Shown piece after piece: positions 1 through 10,868 of a stretch of DNA of 64,000 nucleotides. The stretch spans positions 139,213,423-139,277,422 of the forward strand of contig OY998181.1 of assembly GCA_963921935.1 (NCBI GenBank), in the 5' to 3' direction. The translations under genes and the position numbers were made by a program. The notes beneath the pieces were generated by a model. The model was not told the origin of the DNA and did no database searches. It saw only the letters and a program-made list of their open reading frames with translations. The stretch's first letter is position 1, and the number at the start of each line of letters is the position of its first letter. This stretch comes from Galeruca laticollis. Its lineage: Eukaryota; Arthropoda; Insecta; Coleoptera; Chrysomelidae.

Positions 1-455
1 CACAAAAACTAAACTAGCGCAGGTACGATGTTCACTCGACTACGGCTTGATGCCGACTGACCTGCTGAGCGTGTGAATGCACAGATGGCGCGCTACTCCC
101 CCCACTACCCGCACTGTGACCAATCGGAGGTTAGTTTCTGAATTGCCCTCGTAATTAGTTTACATTATGTAGCAAAGGGAGAGCTGCATGAAAGTTATCT
201 GTTAGATGAAAAATAATACATTTGGTAATAATATCCTGAAAACTTTAAGCTCTTTAAATTCAGATAAGACATCAACAATAAACATTTGCAAATCACTAGA
301 CTCAAACGGATAAGAAAACAATGATTTATAAGATAAAAATTCTTTACAAATAAATACTATAAGACCACCAGAATCTACCATAAGTATTTATGAATTATCT
401 AAAAAACTAAAAATTCAACTGTCAAAAAAAACCTAAAACCGTCTTGTTTTTACAG
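1..455. other. Unassigned left edge
   Basis: No supported coding exon. Bases 60-150 are more GC-rich than the rest, and the remainder is AT-rich. Any first exon of the Harbinger transposase that follows should lie here or left of the window, but I could not recognise one. A polypyrimidine tract plus AG at 454-455 marks the acceptor of the next exon. Confidence 0.5.
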
Positions 456-1886
456 GGGACTCATATCATTCACTGATGTATCTGTTTCGAATCCCCGTAT
501 GTACTGTTGCAAAGATAATCCCGGAGTGCTGCCACGTTGTGAATAAGGTGAGTACAAAACATTGTTTTCACTTAATGAACTTACCAGCTTCCTGAGAATA
601 GTATTGTTGATGTGAATTTACTAACTGCGTGTTGTATGGGTAGGGAGATAATGGTTGTGAATATGATGAAGGGTTCGATGCCTCGGAGTTTGAAAACTGT
701 ACAGAATGGCATCCCTCATCTTCATCTATTGTTGATACATCAATGATAGCTTTTTGTATTAGACGTTTTAATTTGCGTCTGTTTCTATCAGATCGCAAAG
801 CTCTTAATTCTGATGCAACGAAGTCTCCGAACACTTGAAACTCGTCCGCAGGTCTCTGTAATTCTTGCATGGCTTGTTTAATAAGAAGGTCATCGTTGGA
901 CACACATTTTTTTTTTATTTTTTTTTTTAGATTTTGGTTCAATCGTTGTTGTTGGTGCTTCAGTCTGTGGTACTTCCAGTTCATTTGTTTCGATATTTTC
1001 TTTCTCCTAAAAACATACCAAGAGTTGAATTTAAAAGAAAAACATACATATGTTTATTTTTTAGGTGCCCACAACTAAAGAAGAATGGATGAAACATGCG
1101 CAGCACTTTGAGGAAAAATGGAATTTTCCTCACTGCGTAGGGGCGTTAGATGGGAAACATATAGTAATGCAAGCACCTCCTGGAATTGGAAGTTATTATT
1201 ATAATTATAAAGGCACGAATAGCATTGTTTTAATGGCATTGGCTGATGCACAATATAGAATTACTTATGCCAATATTGGCTGCAATGGCAGAGTGTCAGA
1301 TGGAGGAATGTTTCATCAGTGTGTTCTGTCGTCGGCCCTCCAAGACAATGCAATAAATTTACCTTCCCCAGAACCACTACATGGTCGCTCTAAAGCTGTG
1401 CCATTTGTAATCGTCGCCGATGATGCTTTCCCCTTAAAGCCTTACCTAATGAAGCCGTATCCATTTAAGAATCAGCCAGCCGTTAATCGTGTGTATAACT
1501 ACCGCTTATCAAGAGCGAGAAGAATAGTGGAAAATGTATTTGGACTAATGGCTAACAGATTTCGGGTCTTAAGAAAACCCATATGTCTTATGCCAGATAA
1601 AGTGAAAGGAATTGTTACAACAATATGTATGCTCCATAACTTTCTTATGACAAGTAAGAACTCTATACAAATATACGCCCCGTCGGGAACTTTTGATACC
1701 GAAAATGAAAATACAATTATCTTGAGAAGTTGGCGTGATGAAGGTATGCCTAAAGAAAATTTGTTGCCATTGCAAAATGAAAATGCGCACAACTACTCGA
1801 TAGCTGCTAAAGAAGTCAGAGAAGAATTTAGAGATTATTTTGTTTCGCCTGAGGGAGAAGTACCTTGGCAGTACAAGCATATTTAG
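456..1886 (+). pseudogene. Harbinger-1 transposase (HARBI1-like), two exons visible
   Basis: This is a PIF/Harbinger DDE transposase, whose family cuts and pastes DNA at 3-bp targets. Exon 456-547 (acceptor AG at 454-455, donor AAG|GTGAGT) reads GDSYHSLMYLFRIP, the conserved N-terminal HTH-like stretch. Exon 1065-1886 follows the acceptor TTTTTTAG and begins VPTTKEEW. It carries the first Asp in GALDGKH, the second in VADDAFPL, and the Glu in RRIVENVFGL, then ends with a normal stop. Exon phases agree (K|V). The first exon is not seen, and the end of the small exon (CCHVVNK) looks degenerate or shortened. The partner gene's BESS exon lies antisense inside the intron. The catalytic exon is open, but I treat the gene as non-functional because its 5' end is missing and its partner is broken. 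Confidence 0.85.
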
Positions 1887-2363
1887 TTCTACAGTGTTAA
1901 CTGAACTACCGTGCCTAAAAATGATATGTTCAATGTAGAACTGTTTAATTAAGTAAAATGTGTGTTTGTCTTAGCAAAGTAATTTTTCAGTCTAAAAATA
2001 AATTAAGTATAGTCGAACCCTAAACCAAAAGCACAAGATATGTTTGAATTTTTGCTTACCATTAAATTATCTTCTGTCTGTACTTCTGGAATTTCATTTA
2101 TTAAAAATTTTAGTGCATCGAAATACTCCCAAGAAGTTGTATACACTTCATCCGCACCTTCGCCTGTTCTTCTTTTTTTATTTTTTTACATTCTTGATTG
2201 AACTGAGTGCGTAGGTTATGTAGTTTTCGCTGAATTTCCCCTTCGGTAGTGGTGTATTTTTCAGATAAAATTTTTAGAGCTTTTTGCTTCCTATTTCTAT
2301 CCCTGTACTCTTTTGCTTTTATATTTCAGAGTTCTGGATATTCTTGAATTGATTCAATTATAG

Positions 2364-5036
2364 CAGCGGTTCCCAAACTTTTTTGATGGCGTACCACCTA
2401 ATATGAAGTCTTCCTTTCATGTACCACCAGTATAAAAATGATTAATCATCATTCCATTGCCAACATAGTAAAGTTTGTAAATAACAATTAAAAAATAACA
2501 TTTAGCCTTTTAAGTACTTTACTTTAAAACAATGTTTATTTAGTTCTTTGCAGTTAGTTGTAAATAAATTAGTTAAAATTAAACTTTTCATAGTTATAAC
2601 CAATGCTTATTTTGAAATAAAAATTAGGATGAAAGAATATAAATAAACTTTAAGGTGTAGAACAAAACTGTATTTGGAAAACAATACAACAAATTCAAAC
2701 ATAAGTACACACAAGTTAATGAGAAGGATGAGCTTGTAGCGATTTGCTTAAAGTTGCAATGTCTGGTTTTATTGGGCTTAGCTTCAAACGCAAGTCATTT
2801 TCAACACAAGCCAGCCTATTTCTGTATTTGTTTTTAAGGTAACAAAGAGAAGAAAACGCAGTTTCACATAAGTAGGATGTTGAAAATGGGAGTAAAAACT
2901 TGACTGCTCGGTTGGCGATTTCACCGTAGTCTTGGCGTCGTTGAATCCAAAAGTCAATCAGGGTAGCTTTATCAAAAACTTCCTTCAAATCTGAGTCACA
3001 ATTTAAGTCGAACAGTTGATCTTTTTCGGCTAATGAGAGATTCTCTGGGATTGTCATTTTCTTAATGTCACTAAACGGGGTTTTCATCCACAAATGTTCT
3101 TTATAGTTTTCTGGGAAGTAAATGCTCAAGTTTTCCTTCAAAATGTTACAATGGTCACTGATATCACTAAGAACTGTCTTACTAAGTGAAAGCTCATTTT
3201 CTTCAACAAAAGTGCTGAGAGAAGGAAAAAACGAAACCTTGCTTTTCTTGGCTTCATCATCTGCAAAGGTGATTTTTTGTTTCAAGGCATTAATTTTGTC
3301 ACACACTCGAAACGGGGTATTAGAAGTACCTTGAAAACTCATGTTCACATCATTGAGTTTTGAAAAAATGTCAGCTAAGTAAGCCAGTCGACACAGCCAT
3401 AGTTCATCAGTAAAACGACTTCGTAGCTCAAAATCAGAATCTGTTAAAAAAATCAATATCTCGTGACGTAACTCAAAAACGCGAGTCAGCATCTTTCCTC
3501 TTGAAAGCCACCTAACTTCTGTGTGGAGCAGTAGTTGTTTATGAATACTGTCCATTTCTTGACATAAGTTGTGAAAAGGCGTGAATTCAAGGCTCTGCTC
3601 CTAATAAAATTCACTGTCTTTACAGCCTCGTTCAAAACAGTTTTTAGTTGTGCTGGACAGCGTTTTGTTACAAGCGCTTCTCTGTGAAGGCTGCAGTGAA
3701 TATGTTGTGCCTCCGGAGCTTCTTTTTTTATTTTAGTTACCAATCCACTATGAGCTCCTGTCATGGCTCTCGCACCATCCGTGCATATACCAACACATTT
3801 CTTCCAATCCATTCCATTCCTGAGCACAAATTCATTTACTTTATACTTCTCCAGTAGTATGAGCTGAAAGAGTTTCACAAAATAACATATCTTCACCAAC
3901 TGAGTATTTTTCTTCATAGCGAACATAACATAACAGTTGAGCCAAATTTGCGACATCTGTTGTTTCGTCCACTTGTATCGCAAAGTATTTACTACTGTTC
4001 ACTTTCTTGAGTAAAATGTCTTTTACATTTAAAGCCATATTAGATATTCTTCTTGAAACAGTATTATCAGACAAGGAAACCACATCGAGCTGTTTTCCCT
4101 CTTTATCACCTATAATTGTGGAAACAAGGTCTTTAGCTGCTGGCAAAATTAGAGTCTCTCCAATAGTATGAGGTTTTAGTTCTTGTGCTATTCTCAGACT
4201 AACCTTGTATGAAGCTTCAACAGCCCTAGTGTTTAACCCCGTAAATGAAGTAATTGCTCCTTTATTCACTTTTAACTCAGACTCCTTCCGTTTAAAAAAC
4301 TCTAATGGCTTGTTTATGAGATTGATATGCTTTGTATTAAAATGACGCAATAAAAGTGATGGTTTCATCGAATGATTTGACAAAGTTTCTAAACAAATGA
4401 CACATTGTGGAACAGGTTCACTGAAATTTCCAGTATAAGTAAAACCAAACGATAAATACTTCTCATCATATTTACGTTTACCTGATTTCTTTTTGTTTTC
4501 ACAAGTTCGTAACAAAGGCGTAGAAGTAGAGGAACAGCTTGGTTGCTCAGCATCTGTTCCTGCTGCAATAGGCTTTTCTTGTTCCGGTGACAAAGTTCTT
4601 TGCTTTTTAGAACTACTACACGTAGATCTTACCAAAAACTTATCCATTTCAATTCGACAGCTAACACTTACCAACAATGTTATTCTCACTGACTGATAGA
4701 CACAAACTCTATATAAACAACAACACGTCAAACTGCAGGTTAGGTTTTCTACGGAGCTACGTAGTAGATAGTGCTCGCTGAGATGACAGACAGGCGACTG
4801 GGACTGGCTGACTGGCATCTGGCACAACACAATAACAAAGCGCGCGGCCTTGAACGGCGCTACTCCCCTCCACGCCCTCACAATCTTTCCCACTCCGACT
4901 GTCACCCCTCCATCCGCTGCTCGCTCACCCTCACGCTACTAGTAGAGTATACCAATTTTCGAACTTCACTCGCGTACCACCAGCAACGTTCCCGCGTACC
5001 ACCAGTGGTACGCGTACCACAGTTTGGGAACCGTTG
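2364..5036 (-). mobile_element. hAT DNA transposon, complete with TIRs and 8-bp TSD
   Basis: The left end reads CAGCGGTTCCCAAACT and the right end, reverse-complemented, CAACGGTTCCCAAACT. The flanks are the identical 8-mer AATTATAG at 2356-2363 and 5037-5044, the target duplication expected of hAT. The element is 2673 bp and carries one transposase gene on the minus strand. GC-rich subterminal DNA with repeated GTACCACC motifs lies near both ends. It inserted into the first coding exon of the Harbinger-1 MADF gene, so it is younger than that element. Confidence 0.95.
2716..4647 (-). pseudogene. hAT transposase (ZBED5/SCAND3-like), two frameshifts
   Basis: The start chosen is MDKFLVRSTCSSSKK at 4647. 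A BED-type zinc finger follows (CVICLETLSNHS...LLRHFNTKH), then the RNase-H-like core with DETTDVANLAQL (first catalytic Asp), ICTDGARAMTG, and the insertion-domain signature TEVRWLSRGKML. The C-terminal dimerisation region has LCETAFSSLCYLKNKYRNRL. The length, roughly 640 codons, is normal for this group. The frame is lost near 3843-3850 (after HTTGE) and again near 3570 (LFTT to LCQEMDSIHKQ). No in-frame stops are needed apart from these two shifts, so inactivation is recent or the shifts are sequencing errors. Confidence 0.9.
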
Positions 5037-5167
5037 AATTATAGCATATGTCTCTTCTTTTGTCCAACAGCGTTTTGCTTTTGTATCCATTTTTTTATTG
5101 TCTACTTGCACAAACACTATCTGCACACTTCCAGATCTGTTCGAAATTAATACTAACTTGTTAGATC

Positions 5168-5299
5168 ACTATCGCAACACGTTTACACTTGCAAGTCGTT
5201 ACTTGCGGCAGGCACTTGACGGAAGCGGTGGAGCTTGCTGCAAGTGTTTACACCGACAAGTGTTGGTGAAAGCACTCTCAGCAAGTCACTTGCGATAGT
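5168..5299. mobile_element. Short TIR element (MITE-like), 132 bp
   Basis: The ends are inverted: ACTATCGCAA at 5168-5177 and TTGCGATAGT at 5290-5299. The interior is unusually GC-rich for the window and built from repeated ACTTGC/GCAAGT words, including ACACTTGCAAGT and GACAAGTGTT. It interrupts the Sola-like fragment just right of it. No clear target duplication is visible, so the superfamily is unknown. Confidence 0.5.
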
Positions 5300-6058
5300 T
5301 TTACTTGCTCGTGAACACGAGCCTTTAGGCCTTCCCGGATTTTCATTTTCTTTAATGGATGCTTCACGGGAGTTATCTGAATTTGAGTCATCATCAGCAA
5401 CTACATGACGTGATAGATTGCCATTGATTTCATATGACGGATCAGGAATAAAATCGTCACTGTCTTCTATGACGTCATTGTCTTCTGTGACGTCACTGTC
5501 TTTTGATACAATAGTTTGTGGTAGTTTTCTGATAATAATTTCCTTGTTCAAAACTGGGCAACTAGGACCTGGTTTTGAATAGTTATCAACGTTTGTTTCT
5601 GAAAAAAAAAGATAAAAATAGACACTTATGGAAACTATACGATTTTTTTGTTTGACTTACCACCTACTGGTTCTACAATTGCGTTGTTTTTTTGTAAGGA
5701 TGAGAGATTATTATTTGAGACGGTCTTAGAAGAACAGGATTCCCATTTCTTGCACATCGGCACTTGTAGACTCATGATCTAAAAAGTAAGAAATACGATC
5801 TGCAAAAACCAACCAAACCACAAAAATATTCAATAGGTATTTCTAAAGACAAATATAAAATCTAATTAAAATTGCTACTACTATAACATTGACTTTTAAC
5901 TAATTATTAATCAATAGAAATACAATGTTTAATACAGTTCAAAGGAAACAATAAACTAATATTTTGGAAATATTACCTCTATACTGAAACTTACCATTTT
6001 TTATGGCTATTTTTCCGGCCTTGCTCATTATTTTTGCAGTTCTCGATTTAAACATCAT
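5300..6058 (-). pseudogene. Sola-like gene, 5' exons only
   Basis: Three linked exons are visible. Exon 6058-5995 begins MMFKSRTAKIMSKAGKIA and ends at donor G|GTAAGT. Exon 5778-5661 reads MCKKWESCSSKTVS and ends G|GTAAGT. Exon 5598-5300 follows the acceptor TTTTTTTTTCAG and is rich in Asp/Ser (VTEDNDVIEDSDDFIPDP), then GRPKGSCSRASK. Phases of exons 2 and 3 agree; exon 1 to exon 2 would meet a stop, suggesting a small frameshift. The basic start and acidic middle resemble the N-terminus of the fuller gene at 53852. The rest is cut off at the small element 5168-5299. The match is by layout rather than a strong motif. Confidence 0.45.
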
Positions 6059-6686
6059 TGGTACATTAATAAGTTTAACAATGTTGATAAAAAACACTAG
6101 TTTAAGCACAAAAACCGCGTCGTTTCAGAGAGAGTAAAAAATGATGCAATGACACAGCAACTATACTTGACGCAAACTATGTTTTGTCAAACAATACCAA
6201 CCCACTTGGTTGGTGAAGAATAAAAGTAATTTAAAAAATCTTTTTTGACATAATAAGACCAACCCACTTGGTTGGTAATCTTAGAATGTAAATACAAAAA
6301 TATTGATCACATAACAATCCAAGTGGAATGGTTGTTTTATGCAAAATCTGAGATGTCCTATTAATGAACAGGAGATAAGTTTCAATACATTATTCAAGGT
6401 TAAATATTTAGGACAGCTCGGTAGCTTTCTGCAGAATGGACAATTCTTGATCAATAGGCGAGATTATCTCTGAATTTTTAAGATTGTGGGTTGGTTGCTT
6501 TTTGCATAACAGGGCCCATTTCTACAATATATAAAGATGAGAAGAATATCCTATTCGTCGCTTTACAATAATGCAACACTCGCCTTTTTAGTTTTGATAA
6601 GTTTTATACGCAATACATTTGTAGCAATGCGTACGCATTGAATTTAATAGATATACTTTTAATATGCTGTTAAATCGAATACTTAC
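6059..6686. other. AT-rich stretch without recognised gene
   Basis: I see no coding signal. The phrase CCAACCCACTTGGTTGGT occurs at about 6199-6216 and again at 6253-6270, a short imperfect palindrome in two copies with 54-base spacing, which may be subterminal DNA of the neighbouring element. Confidence 0.35.
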
Positions 6687-6848
6687 AATTTCCATTTCAT
6701 CTTCGCTAGAAGTTGGAGGTTCTTCGTGTTGGTCTGAAATACAATAGTTTACCAAATCTTTGCTACAGCAAGGCTGATTAAAACCTATTTTATTGGTTTT
6801 GTCCGTCAGGTTTAGAGCTACATTAATATTTTGTTTTTTCTCGGAAGC
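6687..6848 (-). pseudogene. Isolated exon of unknown gene
   Basis: An open 54-codon stretch is bounded by a good acceptor (ATTGCAG) at 6849-6850 and a donor ATT|GTAAGT at 6686. It reads NVALNLTDKTNKIGFNQP and ends in the acidic EEPPTSSEDEMEI. I do not recognise the family. It could be an upstream exon of the Sola-like fragment to its left, which has a similar acidic composition and the same strand. A second possible acceptor lies at about 6735. Confidence 0.3.
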
Positions 6849-7028
6849 CTGCAATTGAATAAAAAACAGTAATATCCACAGAACACCCCCAAGGAAGAAG
6901 TGATTACATGATCATAAAATTGTAATGAGTTTCAGCGCCATCTGATATTGGTGATTAGTACTAAATATTATAATGGTTGCATAAATTACAATTTCGTTAA
7001 ATACTTCCTTTCACAGAACACCTTCTTT

Positions 7029-7067
7029 GGTTATTACCACAGAACGTGCTGGTCTGTGGTAATAACC
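7029..7067. repeat. Perfect 15-bp inverted repeat
   Basis: GGTTATTACCACAGA at 7029-7043 is followed after 9 bases by its exact reverse complement at 7053-7067. The loop is ACGTGCTGG. It lies just beyond the 3' end of the P-like transposase gene and could be terminal or subterminal DNA of that element, or a cruciform-forming relic of a MITE. Confidence 0.75.
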
Positions 7068-7086
7068 CTTTAAATTAGTGAAATAT

Positions 7087-7304
7087 ACTTCATACATTAT
7101 TAAGATTGATGCAGGCAATAATTTTTTTATGTTTAAATCCAATTCAAGAGCGAAGATTTATTGTATTAAAATGTATAATATTATAATTAATATTAAACTT
7201 TATTATATTTAATAATGTATACCTTTTAATATAATAAATCTCCTTGAATTAGATTTAAACATAAAATTTTTTTGACCTGCATAAATCTTTATAATGTATG
7301 AAGT
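7087..7304. mobile_element. Long-TIR MITE (foldback-like)
   Basis: The two halves are near-complete inverted copies. The left begins ACTTCATACATTAT and contains TTTTTATGTTTAAATC; the right contains GATTTAAACATAAAATTTTT and ends ATAATGTATGAAGT. The arms cover roughly 100 bases each with a few mismatches, around an AT-only centre. There is no coding capacity. I could not define a target duplication. Confidence 0.7.
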
Positions 7305-9848
7305 TTAGGTAATAATGAAAACAGTATCAATATTTTATACTTTATTTTTTACGAATGGAAAGGTACAAAAATTTTTCAAAAAATTGTCGACATGCCTATT
7401 TGGTCTTTTATCTTTACCATACATTTTTCTGTTCACAATGGTAATCATATACTTCAGCATGATAAAAAAAACACATTTTTTTTTAATAATACCATTTGGT
7501 AGGTCATGGTCCTGACAATTGTTTAAACTGATTATTAATTTATCACTGTGTCCATTATGTTAGCCGAATTAATATAATTGAAAATTTCTTCTTTTAATCT
7601 GTCGACCAGCAAGATAAAATGTTGTGCAGGATAAAACAAATTCCCATACTCTTTTAATTTAATAAAAGTATGGGAATCCGTAATATCCAGCGTTAGAAAA
7701 TATTCTTTACATGTTTTACAATCAGTTTTCTACAAATGAACCCCGCAATATATGAAGATGTATGGAAACGCATCTCGTGAAAAATTTTTGGAATAATTTC
7801 AGGGTTTGAGACCACTGCATGGGTTTCTGAATAAACAGTATCATCTTTTTCTGAAACGTCTAGCACTGGATTTAAAAAATTTATTAAAAATGTGGCACCA
7901 TCTTGTTCACAATTTGTAGAGCTTGAATTTGACATCAAGTTATTGACTAAACAAGTTTTGTAAGCTGCTACAAATTGAGAACATGTTGGTCTTGAATTTT
8001 GTCCACACAAACCCCGAATTATTCCAAAAAAGATTTCTAGTGGATCTTGATTTAAACATCTAGTAGCTAGATATTTAAATCCAAATCCTTCCATACGTCT
8101 CCATACATTTTGTACGGTGCGGATTGTAATTACAAAATTCCTTAGAGAGGGAGGAGGACGAACAAACTTTCCATTATTTTCAAATTTTAAATTATTTAAA
8201 AAAGTAATGGCTTCCCCCCAGAATTCTTTATGCGAAGATGTGGCGGTTAGTGGTCGACTTAATACTTTAAGAAGAATTTTTGACCGAATTTAGGGAGTCA
8301 AATAATTTGTCCATGAAAGAAATCAATTCAGCAGTACCTTTTTCAAATTTCTGACCACATTTTTCTGCAAAAGTAAGTGCTGCGTACACATCCCTACTAA
8401 ATATTTGTGTGGCAAATTTAACTTTCATTTTTGCTCTACCCTCGGGATGAATATGATTTTCTGTTAGTTTTCTGCAAAATTTGCTACCTGGATTATTACC
8501 ATCCAAATTAAACAAAATCTGCTAATCACTCCATTTTGAAATTTTATCTCCAAAGTGGATATGTTTTGTTAAAAAATTATTCCTACAACATTTTACTAAA
8601 TATGGAGGATTAAAAATATGGTAGATTGTGGATCCATCCACTTTGAATATAAAATTGTCGTGGAAACCACATTCATCACTGAGTGCAGATACAGCAGCTA
8701 CATTTGCTGAACCTTGGTCAGAAATTGAAGCCAGTATGCGAAATGAAGTCCTTTCATGGACATTTTTTATTAGCTCTACTAAAATGGATTTTAATATTTT
8801 AATTTTTGAGTTTTTATCCCAGATCTCACAAAATAAAATGCCAGATTGCTTCCACCTGCAATTTATTCCCCTTAGCATGAATACAAGTGCATGGTCGGCA
8901 ATGTGTCGAGTTCGACCACTACCCACATCTTCTAACCATCTAACCCCTCAATTATGCTGTGTTTTAAATTATAACTTATATTGGGCATTAGATAAATTTC
9001 GTCGAAAAAAATTACACAAAAATTTTCCATTTCTTTCATACTTTTTGAAAATTTGATAAATAATGAAAAATTTCTTCGTTTACACCAGTATTTATATTTA
9101 AATTTGATAAACTCCTCTGTAATGTCCGTGGACTAGGGACTAGCAAAATTTTTCCAAGGAACCTATATCCTTTTGGGGCGGATTTATACAAAGCTAAAAA
9201 GAGTGCTTTTTCTTCCTTAGTCCACTTATTATTTTTAACTTTTCTATTTCTTAATTAGGATAATATTATGACCTTAGCAGATGGTGTTAAATTATTTAAC
9301 AATTTAAACATATTGTCATTTGAAATTTCTTCACCTGCAAAGAGTCTTTTGCGACGTTTTAGCCTTTTATTCAACAAATTTTTGGACCTTTCGGCTTTTT
9401 TTAATTCACTAAAAATAATTTTTTTTCGAGGAGATAGCTGATTCCATCTGGTAACTCCAATATCTTCTATATATAATCTCCTTTTCCTCTTACTTGAGTG
9501 TGGCTGTTCTGCAATGGAAAAAATAATATAAATAAATAATTTGTTTAATTTAAAGCCATTTTTTTTCTATGCAATAATTATTTTGCTATATGCCCTTACC
9601 TTGTTGTTCACTGTACCTGGATGTTGAAGGTTGAGGTTCTACAGTGTATGTCGATGTTTCAAGGAGACTAGACACGTTTTGAGTCGCTCTGCATTAAATG
9701 CTAAATTCATTTGTTATTAAGTTGAATTATTGGTTATTGGATAGTTAACTAACAGAAGGAGTGAAAAAGTTCATGTGTTTGTAATTAGTTACTGGAAAAG
9801 TGCTTTGATTGCCCGAAAGTTGAAATTGTTGGTTTTTATTTCGTAAAA

Positions 9849-10507
9849 ATGACTTCAACTAGAAACAAAGAAGAACTGCACTCAGCAGTTAAAAATTTAG
9901 TGAATAAGCTTGTTACTGCTGATGAGTACATATCTCAAATTTCCGATTCCATTATGGAGTTAATAGGCAAAAAATATGATAAGAAAAAAGAAAACTTAAA
10001 GGATGAGAATAATAATCTAAAATTAAAAATACAAGCCCAGGATAAACAGCTTAAAGATATATTAAGTAAACAGGAGTCATTTGAAAGGTCTCGAAGATCC
10101 AAAAATTAATTCTTTACGGAGTTATAGAGCTGCAGAATGAAAACTGTATGGATACTGTACTGGACATAATAAATAGTAAGCTGCGGTTATCTATAAACTA
10201 TCAAAGTGTGAATAATTGTTATCGACTGAAATCACCAGATAAAAATAAAATTAAACCAATTCTAATTCAGATGAGCACGCTTCAGGTCAAAAACTTGATA
10301 TTTAAGCAGAAGAAGTTATTAAAAGGCACAGGTTTAGTTGTTAGAGAGGATTTATCACCAGATATGCAGGCACTATTTAAAGATGCAATCCAGAAGGTTA
10401 ACAAGGGAGGCAAAGTTTGGTCGAATAATGGAATTATATTCCTTAAGTTCCATAATAGAGACAGTATTATGAAGATTATGAAGCCAGCTGACCTAGTGAG
10501 TGATTAG
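9849..10507 (+). pseudogene. LINE ORF1 (coiled coil plus RRM-like), frameshifted
   Basis: ORF1 proteins of this group are nucleic-acid chaperones that form the RNP with element RNA. The N-terminal part, from MTSTRNKEELHSAVKNL, has a predicted coiled coil around KKKENLKDENNNLKLKIQ. After a one-base shift near 10100 the frame continues LILYGVIELQNENCMDTV, an RRM-like start, then VNNCYRLKS and ILIQMSTLQVKNLIF. The end, LKFHNRDSIMKIMK, resembles the C-terminal domain of L1-like ORF1 proteins. No CCHC zinc knuckle is seen. Confidence 0.75.
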
Positions 10508-10868
10508 TGAGACGATGCATCATTCTAACTAAAATTTTACTTGAATTTATATTCTGCTGAATTTAATTGTTGATTTTCTGATTTCTATTTTTTTTTTGTT
10601 TTCAAATTTCTAATTGCTTCCTCTATATATAAATATCTAATTTCTAATTTTAAAATTTTTAGCTGTAGAATTACCAATTTTTCAAGTTTTTGGGATTAAA
10701 TAATATATGCGTTGTGCAGAGTGTCCACACTCATCACTGTCGGTTTTACGATAAATAGCTAGTTCTGCTAATAGAACTGTTATCAAGTCTATTTTTTGGT
10801 AATTATATAGAGAAAAAAACATATTTATTTACATTAAGTATTTTCCTAGTGTTGTGGGTAAGAGAATA

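Larger units (their letters stand above)
568..5090 (-). pseudogene. Harbinger-1 MADF/BESS (Myb/SANT-like) partner gene, split by hAT
   Basis: This is the DNA-binding partner typical of Harbinger elements. The start at 5090 reads MDTKAKRCWTKEETYAII and runs into the hAET-type insertion site of the hAT element at 5045. The frame resumes at 2355 with SIQEYPEL, then LHNLRTQFNQE and EVYTTSWEYFDALKFL, ending at donor ATG|GTAAGC (exon border 2060). A second exon, 1006-568 (acceptor TTTTTAG), reads EKENIETNELEV and then the BESS-like stretch DDLLIKQAMQELQRP. Damage seen: the expected Trp codon after PEL is TGA; a frameshift sits in the A-rich run near 2170-2190; another sits in the A-runs near 905-930. 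The intron 1007-2059 contains the sense transposase exon. MADF plus BESS is known to bind DNA and recruit partners; the role here is inferred from that family. Confidence 0.8.

Noticed and set aside
1499..1880. Minus-strand frames opposite the Harbinger-1 catalytic exon
   Set aside because: Shadows of the transposase; no motif.
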